Source of the DNA: Waddlia chondrophila WSU 86-1044
GTDB lineage: Bacteria > Chlamydiota > Chlamydiia > Chlamydiales > Waddliaceae
Reading direction: 5' to 3'
NCBI RefSeq assembly: GCF_000092785.1
Contig: NC_014225.1
Location: 1,191,340 to 1,255,339 of the forward strand
DNA: 64,000 bases
In this document: positions 1 through 8,587 of the stretch, in pieces
Layout of the letters: every line of letters starts with the position of its first letter
Position numbering within the stretch: position 1 is the first letter of the stretch
Translations under genes and position numbers: made by a program
The notes under the pieces: generated by a model
Seen by the model: only the letters and a program-made list of their open reading frames with translations
What the model was told of the DNA's origin: nothing
Databases searched by the model: none

Positions 1-187
1 CCGGTTTTCCATTGATCAAAATACTTTTGCGATCGTTTTTGTTGACGATAAGCTCAAATTGATCCGGCGAATAAACTCTAATCTGCACTCCCCTTTTTCG
101 AGCTTCTTCCCTAAGCCTGTTGACTCCATAATCAGCAGTCGTCAACCGTGTTTCGTTTTTTGCATAAATAATCCAGCCAAGTTTCAT
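1..187 (-). CDS. ATP-grasp (RimK-like) ligase, N-terminal part, cut by window edge
   Basis: The first 62 codons of a minus-strand gene start at an ATG (185-187) and run off the window start. The peptide begins MKLGWIIYAKNE and contains a run ending in KSILINGKP, which resembles the pre-ATP-grasp domain of RimK/CofF-type amino-acid ligases. The ATP-grasp and catalytic domains are outside the window, so neither substrate nor reaction can be read. An in-frame TAG seven codons upstream and the absence of any other start fix the ATG. A GGGAGGAGG stretch lies about 23 bases upstream, too far for an ideal Shine-Dalgarno. The family call rests on N-terminal style only. Confidence 0.5.
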   Translation of the reverse strand, partial: MKLGWIIYAKNETRLTTADYGVNRLREEARKRGVQIRVYSPDQFELIVNKNDRKSILINGKP

Positions 188-342
188 CTTTGTTATTTCC
201 GGCTAAACAGCCTCCTCCCTTAAAAAATTAAGGAAATTATAAACAATCGGGTAATATTTTAGCTAAGAAATTTATCAATCTTAGCATAATCTAAACACAT
301 TTTTTTTATGATCCCCTTTGAAACTTAAAAAAATTATAATTT

Positions 343-441
343 ATGAACTTATCCATCACGAAAAATTTATTAACCGGCCCTTTCTTGAGAAAGGATATCT
401 TCATTTCCTCGAGATATGATCAAAAGTTGTGTTTGAGATAA
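343..441 (+). pseudogene. Short ORF running into the IS left end
   Basis: A 32-codon ORF (ATG at 343, TAA at 439) reads about 28 codons of native sequence and then enters the IS at 426. It has no recognisable domain and no Shine-Dalgarno site. It could be the 5' stub of a gene interrupted by the element, but joining it to the sequence right of the IS does not keep the reading frame of the 1800-2183 gene. The rest of 188-425 is AT-rich and shows no gene. Confidence 0.2.
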
Positions 442-455
442 AAAGAGCGTACCCT
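426..455 (+). repeat. IS256 left terminal inverted repeat
   Basis: The outer nine bases GTTGTGTTT and inner ten bases AGCGTACCCT reappear in inverted order at the right end (1769-1797) with one mismatch (AGCGCACCCT). The unconserved spacer is 11 bases here and 10 at the right end. Confidence 0.75.
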
Positions 456-499
456 ATGAAATTTTAGAATCAAAAACAAATTTTATAGGAGATACGCTC

Positions 500-1753
500 A
501 TGAAGAATGATGTCATTTTTTTGGATAAATTTCACGCAACAAGTGAAATGAACAGCTTGCTGGAACAAACTTTGAGGGAAGGAGCTCGCCTGTTGCTTCA
601 ACAGGCTATTGAAAATGAAGTCAATGAATACCTGGAATCGATGAAAGGCAGGAGGGATTTCGAAGGAAGAAAACAATTTGTCCGCAACGGCTACCTCCCT
701 GAAAGAGAAGTACAAACAGGAATCGGACCGATATCAGTAAAGCAACCTAGAATTCGAAACAGAGAAGAGTGCTCTGAAGGGTACTCAAGCGCAATTCTTC
801 CGAAATATCTAAGGAGGGTGCCATCTCTTGATGCGGTGATTCCAGCTCTTTACCTCAGGGGGATTTCTACAAGCAATTTCCAGGATGCACTTGAAACGAT
901 CATGGGCAAGGATGCGAAAGGATTATCCGCAGCTAACATCACTCGTTTAAAACAATCTTGGGAGCAGGAATACAAAGACTGGAACAAGCGCTCTCTTGAA
1001 GGAAAGCGCTACGCTTACATCTGGGTAGATGGGATCTATTTCAATGTTCGTCTTGGAGATGACCGAATTTGCTTTCTCGTGATTCTTGGCGCTCTTCCTA
1101 ATGGTAAAAAGGAACTTGTGGCGATCCACAATGGTTATAGAGAGAGCAAAATTTCCTGGACAGAGGTATTGGAGAGTTTGAAGCGGCGCGGGCTGTGTAC
1201 AGCTCCTGAGCTTGCGATAGGAGATGGTGCGCTTGGATTTTGGTCGGCAATAGAGGAAGTTTTTCCGAAGACAAAGCAGCAGCGGTGTTGGGTGCATAAG
1301 ACGGCCAATGTGCTGGATAAAATGCCCAAAAGTATTCAAGTGAATGCGAAAAAGGCCATTCATGAAATTTATATGGCCCCTACCAAAGAAGATGGACTGG
1401 CGGCGTTTGAGGTGTTTTTAAAAACATACCGAGACAAATACCCCAAAGCCTGTGCTTGTCTTGAGAAGGATAAGGCGCAACTGTTTACCTTCTACAATTT
1501 TCCGGCGATCCATTGGCAGCACGTCAGGACAACTAACCCGATTGAATCGACTTTTGCAACAATAAGACACCGGACAAGGCAAACCAAAGGCTGCGGTTCA
1601 GTGGCTGCCACTTTGACAATGGTATTCAAGCTGGCTACTACAGCCGAGAAAAAATGGAGAAAACTCAAAGGTTGTGAAATGATTGAAAAAGTAATCAACG
1701 GAGTGGTCTTTAAAGATGGAGAAGAGGTTCTGGAAAAAGAAAAAGTAGCTTAA
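500..1753 (+). CDS. IS256-family (Mutator) transposase
   Basis: The 417-residue protein has the usual length for IS256 transposases. The N-terminal third carries the family's helical DNA-binding region with a GR.FVRNGY-like motif. The DDE catalytic triad is readable: Asp in WVDGIYFNVR, Asp in AIGDGALGFW, and Glu in TNPIESTFATIRHRT, with the family's CWVHK stretch between them. The start ATG follows TAGGAGATACGCTC, a good Shine-Dalgarno site. There is no frameshift or internal stop. It is the only gene of the element and would cut and join the element's own ends. Confidence 0.95.
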   Translation: MKNDVIFLDKFHATSEMNSLLEQTLREGARLLLQQAIENEVNEYLESMKGRRDFEGRKQFVRNGYLPEREVQTGIGPISVKQPRIRNREECSEGYSSAILPKYLRRVPSLDAVIPALYLRGISTSNFQDALETIMGKDAKGLSAANITRLKQSWEQEYKDWNKRSLEGKRYAYIWVDGIYFNVRLGDDRICFLVILGALPNGKKELVAIHNGYRESKISWTEVLESLKRRGLCTAPELAIGDGALGFWSAIEEVFPKTKQQRCWVHKTANVLDKMPKSIQVNAKKAIHEIYMAPTKEDGLAAFEVFLKTYRDKYPKACACLEKDKAQLFTFYNFPAIHWQHVRTTNPIESTFATIRHRTRQTKGCGSVAATLTMVFKLATTAEKKWRKLKGCEMIEKVINGVVFKDGEEVLEKEKVA

Positions 1754-1768
1754 AAGAATTTTTAAATT

Positions 1769-1797
1769 AGGGTGCGCTTAAGGATTCGAAACACAAC
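1769..1797 (-). repeat. IS256 right terminal inverted repeat
   Basis: Reverse complement of the left end: GTTGTGTTT, ten variable bases, then AGCGCACCCT. It ends two bases before the TTG that opens the next reading frame. Confidence 0.75.
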
Positions 1798-1799
1798 AT

Positions 1800-2183
1800 T
1801 TGAAAATATCTCTTTCCTCCGATCCTCACATTGAAAAAATTAATAACAATAGAATCTACGTAGATCATGATCTACGCTATCGTTTTCATTGGTCTAACTA
1901 TTGTGGCATGATCCCGTTAGTGAGCACTGTAACAGGATCAATAAGGGCTTTAATTGGCTTAATTCACACAATCGTCCATTTAGCAAAAAGCATTTTTGAT
2001 AAAAAAAGAAGAAAAGATCATCTATTGGAAGCAGCTCTTGGTGCATATAGTGTCATCAGAGGTTGTGTTGAGGCCGTTCCACTGCTCGGAAATTTGGCAA
2101 TTATCGAATTTGATGTAATCAGAATACTTTCCAAGAAAACAAAAAGCGTATACATTGGCCCGAGCAGCGAATATCGTGCATGA
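1800..2183 (+). CDS. Small membrane-associated protein, probably 5'-truncated by the IS
   Basis: The open frame encodes up to 127 residues from a TTG at 1800, immediately right of the IS end at 1797. There is no Shine-Dalgarno site and no ATG nearby, and the frame is closed inside the IS (TAA at 1779-1781), so the original start was probably lost when the IS inserted. Two hydrophobic stretches are visible (about residues 36-60 and 82-105) separated by a basic DKKRRKD linker. This paired-hydrophobic plan is common in small chlamydial proteins, including some inclusion-membrane proteins. The function is unknown and expression is doubtful. Confidence 0.5.
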   Translation: MKISLSSDPHIEKINNNRIYVDHDLRYRFHWSNYCGMIPLVSTVTGSIRALIGLIHTIVHLAKSIFDKKRRKDHLLEAALGAYSVIRGCVEAVPLLGNLAIIEFDVIRILSKKTKSVYIGPSSEYRA

Positions 2184-2243
2184 AAATATAGGGGAATTAT
2201 CTAAAATAGATAAAAACCCTCAGAGAGCAAGGATTGTATTATC

Positions 2244-2273
2244 TTGACTATTAACCCTGTATTAATTTAGTCT
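2244..2273 (+). promoter_or_regulatory. Candidate promoter of the mevalonate operon
   Basis: TTGACT (2244-2249), an 18-base spacer and TAGTCT (2268-2273) lie about 40 bases before the mvaS start. The -35 box is good but the -10 box is weak (three of six). It is the only -35-like box of this quality in the 130-base gap between the IS-linked gene and mvaS. Confidence 0.35.
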
Positions 2274-2312
2274 TAAGCATTAATTTTTGCTGAATTCTAA
2301 CAGGAGAACAAG

Positions 2313-3611
2313 ATGTCAACAGACGTCAAAGTTGGCATTAGCGATATCGCCATTTATCTGCCACGTCTAAAAATCGACCTTGAAACTATCATTAAAAAGC
2401 GAGCAAGTGAATCCGATGGGAAAATTTTAGAAAAAGTTCTAAAAAGAGCTCTTGAAAAAACAGGCGTGCTTTCGATGCATTTCCCTGAATCTTGGGAAGA
2501 TTCTGTCACAATGGCAGCACAAGCCGCTTTAAAATTAATTAACCGCAAACGATTTAATTTAAAAGCTCTGCGCTATCTAGTCTCCGGAACCGAAACAACT
2601 GTGGATTATTCGAAACCTCTTTCTTCTTATGTCATCGGCATCCTTAAAAAAGCGGGAATTTCCCTTCCCCAGTCCATTTCAACATTTCAAACCCAGCATG
2701 CATGTGCAGGTGGAACAGTTGCTCTGATGGCAATCTCTGCTTTGTTAGGATTTACGCAATCTTCCGGAGAGTCGGGCATTGTTTTGTGTTCTGATATCGC
2801 CCGCTATGGCAAGTACACATCTGCTGAAATGACTCAAGGAGCCGGAGCGATTGCTCTACTGACAGAAACCGATCCAAAACTCATCGAGCTTGACCTAAAG
2901 ACAGCCGGATACAGTTCAAAAGACGTCGATGATTTTTTCCGTCCGCTTGGATCTGAAATTGCAAAAGTCAAAGGAGGATTTTCCGTCCGCTGCTACATGG
3001 AAGCCATGGATTCCGCTCTAGTCGACCTCTCCTCCCGTTCAGGTAAAACGCCAAAAGAAATGCTGACATCCGCGGACATGTATGCCCTGCATGTCCCTTA
3101 TCCAAAACTGCCGACAAATACTATGGAATATCTGCTTGGCAAGTATGTAGAAATGGACAAAGAAGCGATCGAAAAAATCCTTAAAGAAAAAGGATTTTAT
3201 GAGATGACTGCTCCCGCTTCCAAAAGCGGAAACATCTATACAGGCTCTATGTTTATGTCTCTGGCATTTCTTCTAAAGAACCGCTACAACCAGCTAGGAA
3301 ACGCTATCGTCGGAAAGAAAATCCTGATGGGGTCTTACGGATCCGGCAACACAATGGTCTTTATGTCGGGGATCATTGCACCCAGTGCTCCGGAAGTGAT
3401 TAAAAATTGGGATTTGGAAGAAATTTGGGATCATCAAAAGTCTACGATACAAGATTATGAATCATGGATCGAATCAAATGGAAAAACATCCGAACAATAT
3501 GCCTCCTTGCTGGAATCCAAACGCTCTTCCATCCAGCCGGATATGTTTTTCCTAGATCGGATACGAGAGGACGGATATCGTGAGTACAGCTACTCCAGCC
3601 AACATTCCTAG
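2313..3611 (+). CDS. mvaS: Hydroxymethylglutaryl-CoA synthase
   Basis: This enzyme condenses acetyl-CoA with acetoacetyl-CoA to HMG-CoA, the first committed step of the mevalonate pathway. The 432-residue length is slightly longer than the roughly 390 usual in bacteria. The catalytic trio can be assigned: Glu94 in SGTETTVDYSKP, nucleophilic Cys131 in QHACAGGT, and His260 in ALHVPYPKLP. The GSYGSGN motif near the C-terminus is also typical. The start ATG follows ACAGGAGAACAAG. The 3' end overlaps the isomerase gene by 32 bases, and this is the first gene of the six-gene mevalonate operon. No acetoacetyl-CoA thiolase is in the window. Confidence 0.95.
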   Translation: MSTDVKVGISDIAIYLPRLKIDLETIIKKRASESDGKILEKVLKRALEKTGVLSMHFPESWEDSVTMAAQAALKLINRKRFNLKALRYLVSGTETTVDYSKPLSSYVIGILKKAGISLPQSISTFQTQHACAGGTVALMAISALLGFTQSSGESGIVLCSDIARYGKYTSAEMTQGAGAIALLTETDPKLIELDLKTAGYSSKDVDDFFRPLGSEIAKVKGGFSVRCYMEAMDSALVDLSSRSGKTPKEMLTSADMYALHVPYPKLPTNTMEYLLGKYVEMDKEAIEKILKEKGFYEMTAPASKSGNIYTGSMFMSLAFLLKNRYNQLGNAIVGKKILMGSYGSGNTMVFMSGIIAPSAPEVIKNWDLEEIWDHQKSTIQDYESWIESNGKTSEQYASLLESKRSSIQPDMFFLDRIREDGYREYSYSSQHS

Positions 3612-4647
3612 CCGCAAGCAGCGTCACTTAGATGCGTGTATGAACCAACCTGTAGAGGGGGTAGGATCCACCTTTTTCGAAGATGTGATGTTTGTCCATC
3701 GGGCAATGCCGGAACTTAACTTTTCTGAAATTGACACTTCAATAGAATTTCTGGATAAAAAGATCTCTTTTCCACTTTTTATTTCCTGCATGACAGGAGG
3801 ATCGGATCAGGGAAGGCTGGCAAACCGCGAGTTGGCAAAAGCTGCTCAAGAATTAAACATTCCGATTGGATTAGGCTCTATAAGAGTGCTGTTCAATCAT
3901 CCAGAAAGGGTCGACGATTTCCTGCTGCGAGAGTATGCCCCTGATATTCCGATTATCGCCAACATTGGAGGCGCTCAAATCATTGAACTTTCCATGCATG
4001 AGATCAGAGAATGGCTAAACAAGCTTGAAGTGGACGCTCTGACGATACATCTTAACTGCGGGCAAGAGTTATTTCAAAACGGCGGCGATACCCGTTTCCG
4101 CGGAATCATGGACGCTATAGAGAAAACAATCGACAACCTTTCAATTCCAGTCATTGTCAAAGAAACCGGTTTTGGAATCAGCCCTAAAGAAGTTAAAAAG
4201 CTGATTGCCATGGGAACTCATTATGTAGATCTTGCCGGTGCTGGCGGCACAAATTGGATAACCGTTGAACAGCACATCAATCAAACAGAAGACTTTGCAA
4301 GCAGCGCCTTTATGGATTGGGGCACGCCGACAGCGATTTTGCTTGATACTGTCAAAAAGTACCGGGGAAAAATTTTAAGTTCTGGAGGATTGCGCTCAGG
4401 CATGGATCTCGCAAAATCGATCGCCTTAGGAGCTCATGCAGGCGGAATGGCTCTCCCCTTCATCCAAGCTTCTATTGACGGAGGTAAAGAAGAAGCTGTC
4501 GTTCTTGGCCGCACCATTGAGAAAGTGCTCAAATCTACGATGTTGCTCACAGGTTCTCAAACCATCGAAGATTTGCAGCAGCAACCTTTGATCAAGTCGC
4601 TTGAGTTCGAGCACTTTGTTCAATCTCTTACCCGAATCGACCTGTGA
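3580..4647 (+). CDS. fni: Type 2 isopentenyl-diphosphate delta-isomerase
   Basis: This FMN- and NADPH-dependent enzyme interconverts IPP and DMAPP at the end of the pathway. The 355-residue protein shows the family's SRKQRHLDAC start, MTGG, a LN.GQE-like HLNCGQE motif, VKETGFG, the FMN-phosphate loop in VDLAGAGGTNW and the SSGGLRSGMD segment. It is unrelated to type 1 (Nudix) isomerases. The GTG start at 3580 is chosen because GAGAGGA lies eight bases upstream and the N-terminal motif follows directly. The resulting 32-base overlap with mvaS implies translational coupling. Confidence 0.95.
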   Translation: MSTATPANIPSRKQRHLDACMNQPVEGVGSTFFEDVMFVHRAMPELNFSEIDTSIEFLDKKISFPLFISCMTGGSDQGRLANRELAKAAQELNIPIGLGSIRVLFNHPERVDDFLLREYAPDIPIIANIGGAQIIELSMHEIREWLNKLEVDALTIHLNCGQELFQNGGDTRFRGIMDAIEKTIDNLSIPVIVKETGFGISPKEVKKLIAMGTHYVDLAGAGGTNWITVEQHINQTEDFASSAFMDWGTPTAILLDTVKKYRGKILSSGGLRSGMDLAKSIALGAHAGGMALPFIQASIDGGKEEAVVLGRTIEKVLKSTMLLTGSQTIEDLQQQPLIKSLEFEHFVQSLTRIDL

Positions 4648-4648
4648 C

Positions 4649-5884
4649 ATGATTCCTTCTAATTTTCGCAAGCTCACACCTGTCCAACGTCGAGACGCTT
4701 TAAAAGCTCTCTACCTGATTGATGATGATGAATTGCAACTTCTTGCAAACCAAACAGACTTGACAGAGCTTTCCGATATTCTGGTCGAATCATCGATCGG
4801 AACCTTTCCAATTCCTTTAGGAATCGCAACAGGTTTCCTGGTTGACCGCTGTCTAAAATTTATCCCTATGGCTACAGAAGAGCCTTCCGTCATCGCTGCC
4901 GCCAGCTATGCAGCGCATCTGATTAAAGCTGGTGAAGGGTTCACGACTTGGGCTGATTCACCAGTGATGACCACACAGATTTTCCTCAAAGAAGCTAAGC
5001 ACCTCTCATTGCAAACGTGCAAAGAAAAAATCGGCTCGCATGTCAACGCGATCATTCCTCGAATGGTTCAACGCGGAGGCGGCTTCAGAGGTGTTTCAAC
5101 AGAGAGAAAAGAAGACACATTACTCGTTTCGATCGATGTTGACGTCTGCGATGCCATGGGTGCGAATGTGATGAACACTGTTGCAGAAGGGATGAAGGAC
5201 TATCTTTCAAACCTTTTCGAAGGCCGAGTGCTCATGTCCATCTTAACCAATGCATCTTCAAAAAGAAAGGCAGGTGCATCATTCAAAGTCCCGGTAAAGC
5301 TGTTCAGAAAAGGAGGCCTGTCCGGGTTGGAGGCATGCCAACGGATTGTCGAAGCAAATCAAACAGCTCAACTGTTTCCCGAACGCGCAGTCACGCATAA
5401 TAAAGGGGTAATGAACGGCATTTCGGCACTAGCGCTGGCAACCGGCAACGATACGCGTGCGATAGAATCAGCAGCGCATTTTTACGCACAAAAAACAGGT
5501 CAATACCTTCCATTGACAACATACGAAATCTCAGACAACTCTCTTAAAGGAAACATAGAGCTTCCCCTTGCTTTAGGAACTGTCGGTGGAACAACAAGTT
5601 TTTGGCCCGCTTCTCGGTTTGCATTAAAATTGCTTTCCTGTCCCGATGCGCAATCTCTGAATAAGCTAGCTGCGGCTCTGGGGCTTGCCCAAAATCTGGC
5701 AGCTCTTTTTGCCCTTGTTTCTGACGGAATACAGGGAGGACACATGAAGCTGCACGCAGCAAAGGCAGCCTACGCCGCTGGCGCCCGCGGAGAATCGATT
5801 CGCCAAATAGGAGAAACTCTTTGGAACGAGAGAAAACTTGATATTGAAGAAGCAAAAAAAGTTCTGGAGAAGACAACATCATGA
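4649..5884 (+). CDS. mvaA: Class II HMG-CoA reductase
   Basis: This enzyme reduces HMG-CoA to mevalonate. Class II features are clear: EEPS near residue 78, the dinucleotide-binding DAMGAN motif, and catalytic Lys252 (HNKGVMNG), Asp268 (GNDTR) and His365 (GGHMKLH), with spacing close to that of the Pseudomonas mevalonii enzyme. The ATG at 4649, one base after the isomerase stop, gives 411 residues beginning MIPSNFRKLTP, which matches the family start. A TTG at 4601 would add an unconserved extension inside the isomerase gene. The C-terminus overlaps mvaD by ATGA. Confidence 0.95.
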   Translation: MIPSNFRKLTPVQRRDALKALYLIDDDELQLLANQTDLTELSDILVESSIGTFPIPLGIATGFLVDRCLKFIPMATEEPSVIAAASYAAHLIKAGEGFTTWADSPVMTTQIFLKEAKHLSLQTCKEKIGSHVNAIIPRMVQRGGGFRGVSTERKEDTLLVSIDVDVCDAMGANVMNTVAEGMKDYLSNLFEGRVLMSILTNASSKRKAGASFKVPVKLFRKGGLSGLEACQRIVEANQTAQLFPERAVTHNKGVMNGISALALATGNDTRAIESAAHFYAQKTGQYLPLTTYEISDNSLKGNIELPLALGTVGGTTSFWPASRFALKLLSCPDAQSLNKLAAALGLAQNLAALFALVSDGIQGGHMKLHAAKAAYAAGARGESIRQIGETLWNERKLDIEEAKKVLEKTTS

Positions 5885-6816
5885 ATGCTGTGACTGTAGA
5901 GACTTCTCCTTCGCTTGCCTTGATCAAATACTGGGGAAAAAGCAACACAGCTCTTAACTTGCCTGCAACATCGTCTCTTGCTGTGTCTCTGGATACCCTA
6001 CGTACAAAAACGACAGTAAGTATTTCAGAAGACGACAGGATTTTTATCAATGGCAAGCAAGCACCGATAGAACGATTTCGCTCCTTTTTTGAAAATTTTA
6101 GAAAGACAACCGGTTCCGATCAACGCTTTTCTGCTTATAGTTCGACAAATTTTCCCGTTGCTGCCGGCCTGGCAAGCTCCTCTTCAGGCTTTGCTGCCCT
6201 TGCCCTCGGCTGCGCCCGTTTGATCAACCCGGAAATTCCTTTAGAAACGATCTCCTCTCTAGCGAGATTTGGTTCTGCATCTGCGGCCCGCTCGCTATTT
6301 GGCGGTTTCACGATTCTCAAAAAAGATGCAGAATCTTCCGAACCTTTAAACATCGACTGGCCGGAACTTAGAGTCATCATAGGCATCGTTACAAACAGCT
6401 CCAAGGAAATCTCTTCACGGGAAGCGATGGAATGTGCCCGAGAAACCTCTCCCTTTTACGACTCCTGGCTGAAAAAAGCAGACGAATTTTTCTCTCAAAG
6501 CGTGCCAGCTGTTCAAAAAAGAGAATTAAATACACTTGGCCCGCTCATCAGGCAAAGTTATCTTTCGATGTTTTCCACAATGCTGACAAGCACGCCATCA
6601 ACACTTTATTGGAAGCCTGAAAGTGTTGCTTTGCTACACTCTTGCGAAGAGCTCAGGCAAGAAGGGATCAGCATTTGGGAAACAATGGATGCTGGACCGC
6701 AAGTGAAAATGGTTTGCCTGGAGCATGATCTAGACAGCGCTCTTCAAAGGCTTCGAGCAGCGCATCCGCTAGTTGAGTTCCTCGTATCTAAGGCGGGTGG
6801 AGCACCTAAGGCATGA
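5881..6816 (+). CDS. mvaD: Diphosphomevalonate decarboxylase
   Basis: This GHMP-fold enzyme converts mevalonate diphosphate to IPP with ATP. The 311-residue protein has the diagnostic N-terminal SPSLALIKYWGKS motif, the phosphate-binding loop in GLASSSSGFAAL, and SASAARSLFGGF. Near the C-terminus, WETMDAGPQVK carries the Asp expected for decarboxylation. The start ATG overlaps the mvaA stop (ATGA) and the end overlaps the next kinase gene by four bases. The call is secure because the IKYWGK block is specific to decarboxylases rather than to the kinases. Confidence 0.95.
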   Translation: MNAVTVETSPSLALIKYWGKSNTALNLPATSSLAVSLDTLRTKTTVSISEDDRIFINGKQAPIERFRSFFENFRKTTGSDQRFSAYSSTNFPVAAGLASSSSGFAALALGCARLINPEIPLETISSLARFGSASAARSLFGGFTILKKDAESSEPLNIDWPELRVIIGIVTNSSKEISSREAMECARETSPFYDSWLKKADEFFSQSVPAVQKRELNTLGPLIRQSYLSMFSTMLTSTPSTLYWKPESVALLHSCEELRQEGISIWETMDAGPQVKMVCLEHDLDSALQRLRAAHPLVEFLVSKAGGAPKA

Positions 6817-7664
6817 GAATTACCGTTCCGGGCAATATGCTTCTTTTCGGAGAATATGCCATTACCTACCCCGACGGATTAGGGATCGCCGCTGCAACAA
6901 AAGAAAAGTTGATCATCGACATCCTTCCCGCATCTCAATTGACAATCTCCGGAGAATACGGCAACGAAACTTACCGCTGGACAAAGGGGGATCCATTTCC
7001 CAGCCGCCTTATTGAGCACATCGTTTCTACATTAAATCTTTCCCCCTCTCTGCATATTCATCTTGATGCTCGGCAATTCTATTATCCAGACGGCACTAAA
7101 AAAGGATACGGATCCAGCGCCGCAGTCACCATTGGCCTCCTCTCCGCACTTTTAGAAGGGCAGATCGGATCCATTGATCAATTAGCATGGCACGCTTTGC
7201 AGCTGCACCGCTCATTTCAGGGAGGCAGAGGAAGCGGATATGACATCTATGCTTCCTGTTTAGGAGGAGTTGGACTGTTCAAAAACAGCAATCCGCCAGA
7301 GTGGCAGCCGCTTAATCCCGATTTATACAGGGAAATCTATCTCTTAAGAGGAGCGTACTCTTGCGACACCCGCTCCGTGCTTAAAGAGTTAAAGCATTTT
7401 GAAACCGCCCATCCTTTACAAATAAAAAAATACATCAAAACATCGAACGCACTCATTCAGCAACTTTCTCTTTCCCTGCGCCTTTTTCATCGGGCATCTC
7501 TTCTAAATCGATGGATCAACCGGCATCTTGCTCAAAAAATTCAATGGGAAGAGATCTCAGTTAAACCATTAGGTGCAGGAGGAGAAATCGGAGCGGCGTT
7601 AACACCTATGGAACATAGCAAGCCGCTGCATATCAGTCTCGAAGGAGTCCAATGTCTGCAGTAG
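6813..7664 (+). CDS. mvaK2: Phosphomevalonate kinase (GHMP family)
   Basis: The 283-residue GHMP kinase probably phosphorylates mevalonate-5-phosphate. It starts MRITVPGNMLLFGEYAI, carries the ATP loop GYGSSAAVT (about residues 98-106), the GRGSGYDIYAS motif characteristic of phosphomevalonate kinases, and a C-terminal LGAGGEIGAAL motif. It is shorter than typical MvaK2 (about 350-360), mainly between the GYD block and the C-terminus. Its position between mvaD and the mevalonate kinase supports the assignment, since it is the only step otherwise unfilled. Confidence 0.85.
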   Translation: MRITVPGNMLLFGEYAITYPDGLGIAAATKEKLIIDILPASQLTISGEYGNETYRWTKGDPFPSRLIEHIVSTLNLSPSLHIHLDARQFYYPDGTKKGYGSSAAVTIGLLSALLEGQIGSIDQLAWHALQLHRSFQGGRGSGYDIYASCLGGVGLFKNSNPPEWQPLNPDLYREIYLLRGAYSCDTRSVLKELKHFETAHPLQIKKYIKTSNALIQQLSLSLRLFHRASLLNRWINRHLAQKIQWEEISVKPLGAGGEIGAALTPMEHSKPLHISLEGVQCLQ

Positions 7665-8560
7665 GATCAGCTTCTGCAAAACTGCTGTTATTTGGAGAGC
7701 ACTCTGCTGTTTACGGCTTTCCAGCTCTCGGCATTCCCCTTCCTTGGAAAACCACAGTGAAACTTGTGCGTGCGGAAAATATGCAATGGAAAGTTGCTCC
7801 TCGCTATTTGCCCCGTTTAAATCCACTTCTCTCTAAGCTTCCCGAGATATTTCCGGAACTACACTCCCTCTCCCCATTAGAAATCATCGTGCATTCTGAA
7901 ACTCCGATCGGAGTTGGATTCGGCTCTTCCGGCGCACTATGTGTCGCATTGACACGAGCAGTTTTTTCCCAAATTGGTCAGCACGCCCAAGCAAAAGAAA
8001 TTTGGTCCCGCGCTCATGCATTAGAAGCTTATTTCCATACAAATCCTTCAGGAATAGATACTGGCATCTCCACGATGGAGCAAGGAGGATATTTGCAAAA
8101 AAAAAGCAGTATACTCCCCTCCTTCCAACCTTTTAAAAAAAAGCTGCCGTGCCTGATTGTCGGCGCATTCCCACGTTCCATGAATACCTCAGATTTAGTG
8201 TCCGGGCTACGTCAAAAAATGGAAACAGCTTCCGAGCCTATGGAACATATTGAACATCTGGGAGAAATTGCAAAACTTTCCTTAGATCAGTTAGATTGTC
8301 CCGCAACTTTTGGAGAGTTGGCGACTCTTGCCCATGTTCATTTAAAGGCGTTGGGAATATCCATACCGGAACTTGACTCCTTGTTGGAGAAAGCGCTCAC
8401 TTTAGGCGCCTGCGGAGGTAAACTCAGCGGCTCCGGAGGAGGAGGCGCTTTTTATATCGTTTGCGAAAATAGAAACTCCGCAGAAAAAATCATTCGTCAA
8501 TTAGAATTCCCTAACCTGTATCTTCTTCTAGATTCATCCTTTGAAAAAATTAGACAGTAA
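7652..8560 (+). CDS. mvaK1: Mevalonate kinase
   Basis: This enzyme phosphorylates mevalonate with ATP. The 302-residue GHMP kinase opens with SASAKLLLFGEHSAVYG, has the ATP loop GVGFGSSGALCVAL, the substrate-site motif NPSGIDTGIS, and the C-terminal GGKLSGSGGGGAF. The GEHSAVYG and SG.D blocks are typical of mevalonate kinases. The ATG at 7652 follows GAAGGAGTCCA and overlaps the preceding kinase gene by 13 bases. It is the last mevalonate gene; only 27 bases separate it from atpZ, so read-through into the ATP synthase genes is possible. Confidence 0.93.
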   Translation: MSAVGSASAKLLLFGEHSAVYGFPALGIPLPWKTTVKLVRAENMQWKVAPRYLPRLNPLLSKLPEIFPELHSLSPLEIIVHSETPIGVGFGSSGALCVALTRAVFSQIGQHAQAKEIWSRAHALEAYFHTNPSGIDTGISTMEQGGYLQKKSSILPSFQPFKKKLPCLIVGAFPRSMNTSDLVSGLRQKMETASEPMEHIEHLGEIAKLSLDQLDCPATFGELATLAHVHLKALGISIPELDSLLEKALTLGACGGKLSGSGGGGAFYIVCENRNSAEKIIRQLEFPNLYLLLDSSFEKIRQ

Positions 8561-8587
8561 ATTCCATTTTTCATAGTCTAAATTTTT

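Larger units (their letters stand above)
426..1797 (+). mobile_element. IS256-family insertion sequence
   Basis: A 1.37-kb element holds one Mutator/IS256-type transposase gene bounded by imperfect terminal inverted repeats. IS256 elements normally create 8-9 bp target duplications, but the 8 bases left (gatcaaaa) and right (atttgaaa) of the ends given here do not match. The insertion is therefore old, rearranged, or its true ends differ by a few bases. The transposase gene is full length and looks intact, so the copy may still be functional. Confidence 0.85.

Noticed and set aside
5544-6056. Minus-strand 170-codon open frame across mvaA/mvaD
   Set aside because: It lies fully antisense to two well-supported genes, has no recognisable domain and no matching regulatory sites.
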